A stretch of DNA of 64,000 nucleotides from Alloiococcus sp035301245 (lineage in GTDB: Bacteria; Bacillota; Bacilli; Lactobacillales; Carnobacteriaceae_A), in the NCBI GenBank assembly GCA_035301245.1, contig DATGUS010000072.1, positions 1 through 64,000 of the forward strand, in the 5' to 3' direction. The notes below the pieces were generated by a model. It did not search any database and was not told the origin of the DNA. It was given only the letters and a program-made list of their open reading frames with translations. Shown piece by piece: positions 25,533-34,017 of the stretch (the first letter of the stretch is position 1; each line of letters starts with the position of its first letter). The translations under genes were made by a program, and so were the position numbers.

Positions 25533-26726
25533 TTAGTTTTTTAACGCTTCTACGTCTCTTGCAATCATTAATTCTTCATCTGTTGGAATTAATAAAACTT
25601 TAACTTTAGAGTCTTCTGTAGAAATAATACGTTCTTCACCGCGAACATTATTAGCTTCTTTATCAATTTCTAGACCTAAGAATGTTAAACCAGCTGCTAC
25701 ATCTTCACGAACGTTTATGGCATTTTCACCAATACCTGCTGTGAATACAAGCGCGTCTACACCATTCATTGTTGCCGCATACTGGCCAATATATTTGCGT
25801 ACACGATCGTTGAAAATTTTCAGTGCTACTTCTGCATCTTCATTACCTTCGGCTGCTGCCTCTTCAATATCACGCATATCACTTGATACACCTGAAATAC
25901 CTTTAAGACCAGATTCATTATTTAAAATTCTGATCATTTCGTTAATATCAGAAATGCCTTCTTTTTCCATAATAAATGGTAGTAATGATGCATCAATATC
26001 GCCACTACGCGTACCCATAGTTACACCAGCTAAAGGTGTGAATCCCATTGATGTATCGATTGATTTACCACCTTCAACTGCAGTAATTGAAGCACCGTTA
26101 CCTAAGTGTGCTGTAATCAATTTTAAGTCTTCTAGTGGTTTATCTAGCATTTCTGCTGCACGATTTGCAACATAACGATGGCTTGTACCGTGTGCGCCAT
26201 AACGACGTGCATTATACTCAGTATAATATTTCATAGGGATACTATATAAATAATTTTCTTTAGGCATTGTTGTGTGGAAAGAAGTGTCAAAAACTGCCAC
26301 ACTTGTAATATTAGGTAAAATAGCGCGGAAAGCTTTAATACCTGTCGCATTCGCTGGGTTGTGTAGTGGTGCAAATTCAGATAAGCTTTCGATTTGTTCG
26401 ATTACTTTATCATCAATTAAAGTAGATTCCTGGAATAACTCTCCACCAGCAACAACTCGGTGACCAACACCAGTAATTTCATCGAATGACTCGATAATGC
26501 TTAACTCTGTTAATTGTTCTAATAACATTTCTACTGCTACTTTGTGATCATCGATATCTACAACAGTTTCATATTTTTGGTCGTCACCATATTTAATTGT
26601 AAAGATTGAATCGTTTAATCCAATACGTTCAACAATCCCAGAAGCTACGACAGCTTCTTCTGGCATTTGGAATAATTTCCATTTTAAACTTGAACTACCT
26701 GCATTAATTGAAATTGTTTTTGACAT
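25533..26726 (-). CDS. ackA: acetate kinase
   Basis: Converts acetyl phosphate and ADP to acetate and ATP in fermentative energy metabolism. Motifs are ISINAGSSSLKWKLF, the FDTSFHTTMP segment, AHLGNGASITAV and VFTAGIGENA. At 397 residues it is standard. It lies 18 bases after the ytxK-like methyltransferase gene, and the pair is conserved in Firmicutes. A shared promoter is at 27814-27842. phosphotransacetylase is not in the window. Confidence 0.97.
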   Translation of the reverse strand: MSKTISINAGSSSLKWKLFQMPEEAVVASGIVERIGLNDSIFTIKYGDDQKYETVVDIDDHKVAVEMLLEQLTELSIIESFDEITGVGHRVVAGGELFQESTLIDDKVIEQIESLSEFAPLHNPANATGIKAFRAILPNITSVAVFDTSFHTTMPKENYLYSIPMKYYTEYNARRYGAHGTSHRYVANRAAEMLDKPLEDLKLITAHLGNGASITAVEGGKSIDTSMGFTPLAGVTMGTRSGDIDASLLPFIMEKEGISDINEMIRILNNESGLKGISGVSSDMRDIEEAAAEGNEDAEVALKIFNDRVRKYIGQYAATMNGVDALVFTAGIGENAINVREDVAAGLTFLGLEIDKEANNVRGEERIISTEDSKVKVLLIPTDEELMIARDVEALKN

Positions 26727-26744
26727 TGATTGTCTCTCCTCTGT

Positions 26745-27749
26745 TTAATTAAATTGTTCTTTTTTCCAAAGATTAATTTCACCTAAGAATTCTTTCATCT
26801 GATTGGTATTCGTAAATTCAGGTGCGTTTGCCAATAAAACTTCCGAAGCTTGTTTAGAGTCTTCAGCTTGTTTTTGTATAATCAAAATGGACTTTCTTGA
26901 TAATTCATTTTTAAACATCGTTTGATTCAAGTGAATGAGTCCTTGCATGTGCCCGACATCTTGAATATGACGTAAGAGCGCTTGGCTCTCACCTGTTTCG
27001 AATAAGTTATACGGCACAATGAAAAAGCCAAATCCTCCGTCTTTCAGATAATGTAAACTCTGTTCAATCAGTAAATGGTGTGAATAAGAATGACCATCCT
27101 CACTTGCTGTTTGGAACTTCTTTGCTTGTTCATCGACTGGATAATAACCTACTGGCAGGTCTGAGACCATTAAATCAACCGGCTCTAAAAGCAAGTTTTG
27201 AAGCGCATCATCATAAATTAGTTGCGTGTCAATTCCTTGTATAGCCGACATCATTGAAGCAATCGAAAGTAGTAACTCATCATTATCGACACCACTTAAT
27301 GTAATTTGTCGTTTATCATTTTTTAAAAAATGATAAATCGTCCATAACATATTTCCAGTACCGATCGATAAGTCAGCAATAGATAGATTCTCGCCAGGCT
27401 CAACAATTATTTCTACTAGATAAGCAATAAAATTTGCAATTGAATCAGGAGTTATTTGATGATTCGGTTGTAAGTAATCTTCTTTTGATCCTTTAATTAA
27501 CGCTAATTGAAATGCACGTCTAATCTCTTCAGGATCAAAATCATCTAATTGAATTGTTTTATATTCTTTTTCAAGCTTAGCTTTTAATTCATCTGTTGGG
27601 AATCCATCTTTGACAAACACTTGACCATTATCATTTAAGTTTTCACCTGTTTCTAATAATGATTCCAGATATGAAAAATCAGAGTGCTTTTGAAGCAACT
27701 TAACAGATTTATTTAGTTTTTCAAACAAGTCTTGATATGCTAAAGACAA
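26745..27749 (-). CDS. ytxK: YtxK-like class I methyltransferase family protein
   Basis: Protein of the N6-adenine methylase fold found next to ackA in Firmicutes; its substrate is unknown. The cofactor motif is IADLSIGTGNMLWTIYHFL, and the catalytic loop position reads SDLPVGYYP instead of the N/D-PPY of active DNA methylases. An N-terminal helical part (about 1-90) precedes it. It starts at TTG 27749, the only usable start after an in-frame stop; a GAGGCGG ribosome site sits rather far upstream. In some species it is grouped with competence genes, which are absent here. Confidence 0.82.
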   Translation of the reverse strand: MSLAYQDLFEKLNKSVKLLQKHSDFSYLESLLETGENLNDNGQVFVKDGFPTDELKAKLEKEYKTIQLDDFDPEEIRRAFQLALIKGSKEDYLQPNHQITPDSIANFIAYLVEIIVEPGENLSIADLSIGTGNMLWTIYHFLKNDKRQITLSGVDNDELLLSIASMMSAIQGIDTQLIYDDALQNLLLEPVDLMVSDLPVGYYPVDEQAKKFQTASEDGHSYSHHLLIEQSLHYLKDGGFGFFIVPYNLFETGESQALLRHIQDVGHMQGLIHLNQTMFKNELSRKSILIIQKQAEDSKQASEVLLANAPEFTNTNQMKEFLGEINLWKKEQFN

Positions 27750-27813
27750 AAAAATAACCGCCTCTTATAAATACATTGGTAATTACCGGTTAGAATTTTA
27801 ACCGTACTCATTG

Positions 27814-27842
27814 ATTTTAGCTTATTAAACCGACTTTCTCAA
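27814..27842 (-). promoter_or_regulatory. promoter of ytxK-ackA
   Basis: Minus strand: TTGAGA (27842-27837), a 17-base spacer and TAAAAT (27819-27814). A small hairpin (CGGTTA at 27787-27792, TAACCG at 27799-27804) follows in the leader, about 40 bases before the start codon. Confidence 0.65.
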
Positions 27843-27861
27843 GTTTAATAAACCTTCTCAT

Positions 27862-27890
27862 AAAAAAAAGCAGTGAAAATTCACTGCTTC
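27862..27890 (-). terminator. terminator after rpmA
   Basis: A 9-bp perfect stem (AGCAGTGAA at 27869-27877, TTCACTGCT at 27880-27888) is followed on the minus strand by eight T. It starts 8 bases beyond the rpmA stop. Confidence 0.88.
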
Positions 27891-27897
27891 TCATTAA

Positions 27898-28182
27898 TTA
27901 ATTTGCAACTGGGTAAACAGATACTTGTTTTTTGTTACGTCCTTTACGTTCAAACTTAACAACGCCATCAATTTTAGCGAATAATGTATCGTCTCCACCA
28001 CGGCCAACGTTAATACCTGGATAAATTTTAGTACCACGTTGACGATAAATAATAGATCCACCCGTTACTGCTTGTCCGTCTCCAGCTTTAGCGCCTAAAC
28101 GTTTTGATTGTGAATCACGGCCATTCTGTGTAGAACCGCCACCTTTTTTCTTAGCGAAGAATTGTAAATTCATTTTTAGCAT
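27898..28182 (-). CDS. rpmA: 50S ribosomal protein L27
   Basis: Ribosomal protein near the peptidyl transferase centre. It carries the Firmicutes N-terminal extension MLKMNLQFFA before KKKGGGSTQNGRDS, which the protease Prp removes so that the basic tail can reach the active site. I start at the ATG at 28182, 8 bases after GGAGG; a GTG three codons earlier overlaps the ribosome site. At 94 residues it is usual. It is the last gene of rplU-prp-rpmA. Confidence 0.97.
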   Translation of the reverse strand: MLKMNLQFFAKKKGGGSTQNGRDSQSKRLGAKAGDGQAVTGGSIIYRQRGTKIYPGINVGRGGDDTLFAKIDGVVKFERKGRNKKQVSVYPVAN

Positions 28183-28200
28183 CTTGTGCACCTCCGTGTC

Positions 28201-28533
28201 TTATTCTCGATTCATGTTTAATTTAATATATTTAGAATATTCCTCTTCGATACCCTCAAGTCCAAAATATAAGTGTTTGAGTAGCAGTTGAAGATCTTTG
28301 TCTGAAGAGTTTTCATTAAATGAAGCACTCAGATAGCCTTCTTCTGTTTCTTTAATATCTAATTGGAAGTTTATTTCTAAAAAACGATTAATACTATTAA
28401 TCGTACTAAATGTTAAAGCTGATACAGCTGAACATACAATGTCTTTTCCATAGTCGCCATACTCAGCATGACCACTTATCGTAAAAGCAATGATATTATC
28501 AGTCTCGTTTTTAGAAAAATCAGCTATAATCAT
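28201..28533 (-). CDS. prp: ribosomal-processing cysteine protease Prp
   Basis: Protease that cleaves the N-terminal extension of L27, essential in Staphylococcus aureus. The catalytic His and Cys are in ISGHAEYGDYGKDIVCSAVSAL. It has 110 residues, the standard size. It lies between rplU (16 bases upstream) and rpmA (18 bases downstream), the conserved order. The matching cleavage motif in L27 next door supports the function directly. Confidence 0.95.
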   Translation of the reverse strand: MIIADFSKNETDNIIAFTISGHAEYGDYGKDIVCSAVSALTFSTINSINRFLEINFQLDIKETEEGYLSASFNENSSDKDLQLLLKHLYFGLEGIEEEYSKYIKLNMNRE

Positions 28534-28549
28534 TTGCTCACCATCTTAA

Positions 28550-28858
28550 TTAAGCTTTAATTGAGTTAACTGTTAATTTTGTATACGGTTGACGGTGACC
28601 TTGTTTGCGATGTGAGTCCTTACGACGAATGTAACGGTAAGTTGTCACTTTTTTAGCACGGCCTTGTTTAACAATTTCAGCTTCAACTGTTGCGCCGTCT
28701 ACTAATGGAGCGCCGACTTTAGTATCGTCTCCTCCAACAAACAATACTTCATCAAAAGTTACAGTGTCGCCAACTTCACCATTGATTTTTTCAACGAAGA
28801 TTTCTTGGCCTTCTGTTACTTTTAATTGTTTACCACCTGTTTTAATAATTGCGTACAT
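28550..28858 (-). CDS. rplU: 50S ribosomal protein L21
   Basis: Ribosomal protein that binds 23S rRNA. Motifs are MYAIIKTGGKQLKV, the middle FDEVLFVGGDDTKVGAPLV, and the C-terminal RRKDSHRKQGHRQPYTKLTV. It has 102 residues. It heads rplU-prp-rpmA and is preceded by an L21 leader RNA and a near-consensus promoter. Identity is certain. Confidence 0.97.
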   Translation of the reverse strand: MYAIIKTGGKQLKVTEGQEIFVEKINGEVGDTVTFDEVLFVGGDDTKVGAPLVDGATVEAEIVKQGRAKKVTTYRYIRRKDSHRKQGHRQPYTKLTVNSIKA

Positions 28859-28995
28859 AAATGCTGCACCTCCTATAATTTTTCGGTAAATGTTTTAAGT
28901 CTATTTACCTTACTCAGACTCGCCGTCATAAGTGGCCTAAAGCTCTTTATACTTATTAACGAGCGGTTGTAGCTGTGGTGCTCACAAATACAACA
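28859..28995 (-). ncRNA. ribosomal protein L21 leader RNA
   Basis: About 135 bases of transcribed leader before rplU, starting just after the promoter at 29001-29029. It contains several possible helices, for example GGTAAAT (minus) pairing with ATTTACC close to the ribosome site, and conserved-looking GC-rich stretches around 28920-28975. Such leaders precede L21 in Bacilli and probably let the protein repress its own operon. I identify it by place and base pairing only. Confidence 0.65.
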
Positions 28996-29000
28996 CTAAT

Positions 29001-29029
29001 ATTATAGCAACTGCAAAAACGGTAGTCAA
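29001..29029 (-). promoter_or_regulatory. strong promoter of rplU-prp-rpmA
   Basis: Minus strand: TTGACT (29029-29024), a 17-base spacer and a perfect TATAAT (29006-29001). Confidence 0.85.
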
Positions 29030-29059
29030 TGATTTTTTTTAATATCTTCAATTTACAAT

Positions 29060-29091
29060 AGAAAAGAACACTAATCACTCAGTGTTCTTTT
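29060..29091 (-). terminator. terminator after minC
   Basis: An 11-bp perfect stem (AAAAGAACACT at 29062-29072, AGTGTTCTTTT at 29081-29091) lies 30 bases after the minC stop. Confidence 0.75.
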
Positions 29092-29121
29092 CATAAGCGT
29101 TTAAACTATTTATTTTTAATT

Positions 29122-29805
29122 TTATTCTTCTCGATCTCTCAATTGACTAATCATTTGATTAATATTAGGTCTAATATTTTCAATTTCTGAGACTGGTGCT
29201 CGATTAATAACTCCACGACTGTTAATATAATAGACTCTTGGTATGTAATTAGATTTATCATCTAATAAGTGATCAATTGAATATTTCTGATTATCAATTT
29301 TTATTTCAGATTTGCTTGAGAAAGTTCCTGCAATAACAGCCTCACAATTACCTTCATACCCGGCACTAACTACTCCTTCATGGTTTCCAATAATAAACAC
29401 ACTACCTGTCGCCCTTACATATCCACCAGGTTTAATATCCCCTATGATAACGACGTCACCTACTACATCAACCATCTTGCCAGGTTCCACATTTTGAAAT
29501 TCAATATTAACTGTAGTATTTTTATGCCATTGAATAGCACTTTGATGACTTAAGACATTTGTTTTAAAAGTAACATTCCAAGTGGTTCGTTGCTTAACTA
29601 ATTGTCTGATATCATTTTTTAAATCTTCTGGCAACAAACGGTTTGGTGTTTCGATCACTAATATAGATGAATCCTCTTCTCTCTTAATGTTCATCAATTG
29701 AATACTGAAGTTTCTCATTTCTTCTCTGATCTCACTTAATGAAGCTTCTTCGCTGATGATCAGTCGATACTCACTGCTTGATGCTTTAACTTTAAAATAA
29801 TTCAT
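29122..29805 (-). CDS. minC: MinC-like septum site-determining protein (divergent)
   Basis: Inhibitor of FtsZ assembly in its family. The N-terminal domain is weakly conserved. The C-terminal beta-helix is clear: GDVVIIGDIKPGGYVRATGSVFIIGNHEGVVSAGYEGNCEAVIAG. Two features differ from Bacillus: the RSGQ loop used to engage MinD reads EPGK, and GxLKGxAHAG reads GNHEGVVSAG. No minD follows; a terminator does. It has 227 residues and is the last gene of mreC-mreD-minC, 15 bases after mreD. The fold is likely, but MinD-dependent action is doubtful. Confidence 0.85.
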   Translation of the reverse strand: MNYFKVKASSSEYRLIISEEASLSEIREEMRNFSIQLMNIKREEDSSILVIETPNRLLPEDLKNDIRQLVKQRTTWNVTFKTNVLSHQSAIQWHKNTTVNIEFQNVEPGKMVDVVGDVVIIGDIKPGGYVRATGSVFIIGNHEGVVSAGYEGNCEAVIAGTFSSKSEIKIDNQKYSIDHLLDDKSNYIPRVYYINSRGVINRAPVSEIENIRPNINQMISQLRDREE

Positions 29806-29820
29806 TCTTTAAACCGTCCT

Positions 29821-30336
29821 TTACTCACTCAAATATGTAGCTAATTGGTCAAATAATGGAATTAAAAGTAAAAGTAACACAAAATTACCGGCAAAAGTAA
29901 TACCAATGTACTGTGCCCAAAACTGACTAAAGGTATAACCGGTTAGACCAATCACGTTGTATATACTAAACACAAATAATTCATTAAATAAAATCATTGA
30001 TGTACCAATAAACGTATAGGCAATCCATCCCGGATAGAAGTAATGTCTTAGCTGAATTGACATATAATACATTAAACTAAAAGAGGCCATATAAGGTCCT
30101 AATAAACCAGCATAATAAGAATCAAATAGAAAACCAATGACTAATCCTAAAAGAAACATATTCGTTTTTTGTAGTTTGATTGTGAAAATAACAAAACAAA
30201 TGATGGTCAAACGCGGTGTTAGATAACCAATTGAAAAATGGAGTTGATCATGTATAACATTGGCTAGAAAACCGTCAGAGAGAAAGAAGAAAACAAGTAT
30301 AAAAAATGGGAAAATTTTTGTTTTCCATTTTTCCAT
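29821..30336 (-). CDS. mreD: rod shape-determining protein MreD
   Basis: Small membrane protein of the cell-wall elongation complex. It has 171 residues with about five hydrophobic helices and the conserved GLVIGFLFDSYYAGLLGPY segment. It begins two bases after the end of mreC and is followed by minC. In cocci that lack MreB, MreC and MreD still support peripheral wall growth; that is known from streptococci. Confidence 0.9.
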   Translation of the reverse strand: MEKWKTKIFPFFILVFFFLSDGFLANVIHDQLHFSIGYLTPRLTIICFVIFTIKLQKTNMFLLGLVIGFLFDSYYAGLLGPYMASFSLMYYMSIQLRHYFYPGWIAYTFIGTSMILFNELFVFSIYNVIGLTGYTFSQFWAQYIGITFAGNFVLLLLLIPLFDQLATYLSE

Positions 30337-30338
30337 AA

Positions 30339-31265
30339 CTATTCTTCCTCACTTTCTTCAAAATCTTCCGGTAAAATCGTTTCAGCTTCACGATTTACCA
30401 CCGTTACTGTTTTTGTATTGTTAAAATCAGTAGCAGGTTTTACAAAAATAACTCGACCTAGACCTTGATTATCTAAAGTAACCTCACGAACTTCACCAAT
30501 CACTAAGCCACTTGGGAATAATCCACCTAACCCTGATGTTGTTACTATGTTTCCTTCTTGAATGTCTAAATCAGAAGTGACTTGTGTCATCACTAGGTCC
30601 CCAGTCTCTTCTCTATACTCAGAAATTATACCGTAAACTGCATTACTATTTTTATTGGCATCATCATTGTCATTTTCTTCGGATGAGGCTGGTCGGTCTT
30701 TAATATTAATCTGAGCAGAAACACGATTTGATGATTCATCAACATTTGTAATTAAAGTGACTTTACTGCTGGAAGCGTTAGCTTCTGAAATAATACCAAT
30801 TAATCCATTTTGATTCATAACAGGCATTGTTTCATTTACACCATCATCACTGCCAACATCGATAATTAAATTTTCAATCCATTGATCTGGATTACGAGAA
30901 ATCACATTGGCTGCTACTGTTTGATACTCACTTAACGTATCACTAACGCCTAATTCTGCTTGCAGTTGTTTATTTTCTTCTCTTAAATTAGCAATTTCAG
31001 CATCTTTCTCGTATATTTTTTTTATTTCTCTTTTTAAAACTTGGTTCTCTTCAAAAGTATGTTGTATTTCCTCAACTGAATTGAAAGCTGTCATTACTGA
31101 ATCAGCCGGCTTTGAAAATGATCGACCCACAAAGGCAGTGATGTCATTCGTCAAACCTTGTACAACATTATTACCACCACTTAAAGATAAAGTTACTAAT
31201 GAAATAAAGATAATCACACTAATTAATAATACTATTAGCTTTTTATTCGTTAAAAAACGATTCAT
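30339..31265 (-). CDS. mreC: cell shape-determining protein MreC
   Basis: Membrane-anchored scaffold of the elongation machinery, outside the cell. One N-terminal helix (about residues 8-28), a coiled coil (about 60-100) and two beta-barrel domains follow, with DQWIENLIIDVGSDDGVNETMPVMNQNGLIGII and GNIVTTSGLGGLFPSGLVIG. The C-terminus is acidic. I start at the ATG at 31265, 8 bases after GAGG; the longer frame from 31298 would include that site. It has 308 residues. No mreB precedes it, and copB is upstream. Confidence 0.93.
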   Translation of the reverse strand: MNRFLTNKKLIVLLISVIIFISLVTLSLSGGNNVVQGLTNDITAFVGRSFSKPADSVMTAFNSVEEIQHTFEENQVLKREIKKIYEKDAEIANLREENKQLQAELGVSDTLSEYQTVAANVISRNPDQWIENLIIDVGSDDGVNETMPVMNQNGLIGIISEANASSSKVTLITNVDESSNRVSAQINIKDRPASSEENDNDDANKNSNAVYGIISEYREETGDLVMTQVTSDLDIQEGNIVTTSGLGGLFPSGLVIGEVREVTLDNQGLGRVIFVKPATDFNNTKTVTVVNREAETILPEDFEESEEE

Positions 31266-31395
31266 GCTACGCACCTCAATTTTTAAATCTTTATTCATTT
31301 TATCATAAGCAACCGTATAATCGTACTCTAAAATAATTTCTCTTCTAAGACAGCAATCAATAACAAGTCATCTCCTTTAAACCTTAAATCTAATA

Positions 31396-31424
31396 TAAAA
31401 AAGAGCCCACAAAATATGAGCTCT
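31396..31424 (-). terminator. terminator after copB
   Basis: A 7-bp stem (AGAGCCC at 31402-31408, GAGCTCT at 31418-31424, one G-U pair) is followed on the minus strand by six T. Confidence 0.75.
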
Positions 31425-31443
31425 CAAAACTATTTAAATTAAC

Positions 31444-33513
31444 TTAATCTTCAATAGTTAGTGTTAAAGCGTTAATAGCAACAATGACCGTACTTAGTGA
31501 CATTAAGATTGCTCCAACAGCCGGTGATAAAGTAAATCCTATAGGTGCTAAAATTCCTGCTGCTAATGGAATTGCTATGAAGTTGTAACCAGCACCCCAC
31601 CATAGGTTTTGTTTCATCTTCTTCACCGTATTATATGATAATTCTAAAAATGATTTGATGTCCACTGGATTCGACTGAGTTAGAATAATATCAGCTGAAT
31701 CAAGAGCAACTTGTGTACCTGCTCCAATCGCAATACCAACATCTGCTAAAGTTAATGAAGGCGCATCGTTTACACCATCGCCAACCATTATAACTGTTTT
31801 CCCTTCATCTTTTAATTTTTCAACTAACTGATATTTGTCTTCCGGTGATTGATTGGCTTTATATTCAACGTCAAGAGTATAAGCAACACTTTTTGCAGCA
31901 TGTTCATTATCTCCAGTTGCCATAATCGGTTCAATTCCTAACTCTTTTAATGTTTGAATAAGATCTTTACTTGTATCTTTTAATTCATCTCCAAGTTCTA
32001 CTGCACCAATTGCCTGCTCATTTTCTACTAATACACTTAATGTAGCACCAGGTTGAAGTTCAATATCCAAATCTTTCCCGTAAGCTTTTTGACTGATTAA
32101 TTGGTAAGTTTTGTTATCTAGAACACCTTCAACACCCGAACCGGAAATGACTTCAATATTATCAAATGATCTAGCTTTCACTTCTTTATTTTTAGCATAT
32201 TCAACAATTGAATTAGCTATAGGGTGACTTGATCCACTCTCAATCCCTGCCATGATGGCTAAAAGATCTTCCTCACTAAAATTATTATTCAATGAATCAA
32301 TGGCTAGAACTTTAAATTCACCTGTCGTTAGTGTACCCGTTTTATCAAGAATCATAACATCAGCTCTCTTAGCTGCTTCAAGTGCTTGACGATCCTTCAT
32401 TAATAGACCACGATTAGCACCTAAACTCGTGCTTCTTGCTACGACAAGTGGGATGGCCAATCCTAAAGCATGAGGACAAGCAATGACTAACGTTGTTACA
32501 GTGAAAGTAACAGCAGTAGGTAAGTCATCAATAAATAACCAGCTAACAAAGGCTATGATTGCTGCAACTAGAGCGATATAAAATAACCACCCTGCTACTT
32601 TTTGGGCCATATTTTCTGCATAAGAGGGTTGATTTTGCGCTTCATTTATCAGGTTTTGCACTTGAGAAATAAACGATTGATCTCCAGTCTCTGTAACTTC
32701 AACAAACAGTACACCGTCACCATTCGTTGATCCCCCAATAACTTCATCATCTCTTTCCTTTTTTACTGATTTTGATTCACCAGTAAGTAATGCTTCATTT
32801 ATTCGTGACTCACCTCGAACAATAATACCATCTGCGGGTACATTTTCGCCCGCTTGTACTCTAACAACATCACCAACATTTAGATCAGCAACCGGCTTAG
32901 TTTGAATTTTGTTGTCTTCTAAAACTACGTGAGCTTCTTTAGGGATTAGTTCTGCTAACGACTGTTGAGCGTCACCAGCATCACCAATTGTTTTCATTTC
33001 AATCCAATGTCCTAAAAGCATGATTAAAATGAGCGATGCGAACTCAAAGAAAAAGTCCATTATCTCTGCCCCCGTTGTATATCTAGTGATCACTGCATAC
33101 AAACTATATATATAAGATACAGTAACACCCAGTGAAACAAGCGCCATCATACCCGGTGATTTCTGTTTAAACTCTCCTACCGCTCCTTGATAAAACGGCT
33201 TACCCCCATAGATTAAAAGAATGGTAGATAAAATTGCTACGATGATATCAGAATACGGAAAAGTAAACTGAAAAAAAAATTCTACGCCCATCATCGGTGA
33301 AAGAATCATAATGATAATTCCCAGAGGTAATGATTTTAGAAATAACTCTTTAAAATTTCCATGATGGTGATGACCATGATCATGATGATCCTGTCCATGT
33401 TGGTTATGATTAGAATGAGTATGACCTGAGTGTTCAGCATGAAATTGATTTCCATTTTTATGATGATGGTGTTCATTCATATTTTGTTTATAATTGTGCT
33501 CATCGTGGTTCAT
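31444..33513 (-). CDS. copB: CopB-type copper-translocating P-type ATPase
   Basis: Membrane pump that expels copper or silver using ATP. The N-terminus is a His-rich tail of about 50 residues instead of CxxC metal domains. The membrane metal site is CPH in IACPHALGLAIPL, which marks the CopB subgroup. DKTGTLTTG holds the phosphorylated Asp, SSHPIANSI is the nucleotide-binding segment, and MVGDGVNDAPSL follows. It has 689 residues. Its promoter contains a CopY-type operator, so copper control is likely. It stands alone, with no copY, copA or copZ in the window. Whether copper or silver is the main substrate is open. Confidence 0.93.
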   Translation of the reverse strand: MNHDEHNYKQNMNEHHHHKNGNQFHAEHSGHTHSNHNQHGQDHHDHGHHHHGNFKELFLKSLPLGIIIMILSPMMGVEFFFQFTFPYSDIIVAILSTILLIYGGKPFYQGAVGEFKQKSPGMMALVSLGVTVSYIYSLYAVITRYTTGAEIMDFFFEFASLILIMLLGHWIEMKTIGDAGDAQQSLAELIPKEAHVVLEDNKIQTKPVADLNVGDVVRVQAGENVPADGIIVRGESRINEALLTGESKSVKKERDDEVIGGSTNGDGVLFVEVTETGDQSFISQVQNLINEAQNQPSYAENMAQKVAGWLFYIALVAAIIAFVSWLFIDDLPTAVTFTVTTLVIACPHALGLAIPLVVARSTSLGANRGLLMKDRQALEAAKRADVMILDKTGTLTTGEFKVLAIDSLNNNFSEEDLLAIMAGIESGSSHPIANSIVEYAKNKEVKARSFDNIEVISGSGVEGVLDNKTYQLISQKAYGKDLDIELQPGATLSVLVENEQAIGAVELGDELKDTSKDLIQTLKELGIEPIMATGDNEHAAKSVAYTLDVEYKANQSPEDKYQLVEKLKDEGKTVIMVGDGVNDAPSLTLADVGIAIGAGTQVALDSADIILTQSNPVDIKSFLELSYNTVKKMKQNLWWGAGYNFIAIPLAAGILAPIGFTLSPAVGAILMSLSTVIVAINALTLTIED

Positions 33514-33542
33514 TTTATTTCCTCCTATTTCTGATTTAATCT

Positions 33543-33572
33543 AAGTTTACATATGTAAACTTAAAAAGTCAA
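33543..33572 (-). promoter_or_regulatory. copB promoter with CopY-type operator
   Basis: Minus strand: TTGACT (33572-33567), a 17-base spacer and TAAACT (33549-33544). A perfect 20-bp palindrome, AAGTTTACATATGTAAACTT (33543-33562), covers the -10 box and most of the spacer. Its core TACATATGTA (33548-33557) matches the cop box TACAnnTGTA bound by CopY repressors. Bound repressor would block polymerase until copper releases it. Confidence 0.82.
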
Positions 33573-33622
33573 GTATATACCTTTAATATAGGATCTCTAT
33601 CAAAGGTGTTTTCGTTTGAAAT

Positions 33623-33651
33623 AAAAAAAGCGAAGCACATGGCTTCGCTTT
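33623..33651 (-). terminator. terminator after the cold-shock gene
   Basis: An 8-bp perfect stem (AGCGAAGC at 33629-33636, GCTTCGCT at 33642-33649) with a 5-base loop is followed on the minus strand by a T-run of seven. Confidence 0.88.
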
Positions 33652-33661
33652 TTATTTTAAA

Positions 33662-33862
33662 TTAGTTTTTTGTTACGTTAGCAGCTTGTGGTCCACGAGC
33701 GCCTTCTTCAATTTCAAAGGTAACCTCTTGACCTTCTTCTAAAGATTTGAAACCTTCATCATTGATTGCTGAGAAGTGTACGAATACGTCGTCCGCTCCT
33801 TCACGCTCGATAAATCCAAAACCTTTTTCTGCGTTAAACCATTTTACTGTACCATTTTCCAT
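33662..33862 (-). CDS. cold-shock protein, CspA family
   Basis: Small RNA- and DNA-binding protein acting as an RNA chaperone. It has 66 residues with both RNA motifs, KGFGFIE and VFVHFSAI. GGAGGA precedes the ATG. The message has a leader of about 105 bases, as in cold-regulated csp genes. It is monocistronic, between copB and a pseudogene remnant. cspA, cspB or cspD cannot be told apart from sequence alone. Confidence 0.96.
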   Translation of the reverse strand: MENGTVKWFNAEKGFGFIEREGADDVFVHFSAINDEGFKSLEEGQEVTFEIEEGARGPQAANVTKN

Positions 33863-34003
33863 GTTACATTTCCTCCTCGTGCTATGCGCACATATATATT
33901 AACATTGTTGCAAAAGCTACGAATTGGAATTTTTATTTCACAAAACTTTAACTTCTTAACAAAATGCTATATTTATTATAACACACTCACAATTAATTAA
34001 CAA
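33863..34003 (-). promoter_or_regulatory. promoter and long 5' leader of the cold-shock gene
   Basis: Minus strand: TTGTTA (34003-33998), a 17-base spacer and a perfect TATAAT (33980-33975). The start is predicted near 33968, giving an untranslated leader of about 105 bases. Long leaders that refold in the cold are known for csp messages; that function here is inferred. Confidence 0.65.
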
Positions 34004-34017
34004 CCTCATTTACTTAA

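Noticed and set aside
25717..26175. 152-residue open frame on the plus strand inside ackA
   Set aside because: It is a shadow of ackA rich in Ser, Ala and Pro, with no ribosome site and no family likeness.
31444..33513. copB as part of a transferred metal island
   Set aside because: No mobile genes or repeats flank it, its base use resembles its neighbours, and it is a single gene.
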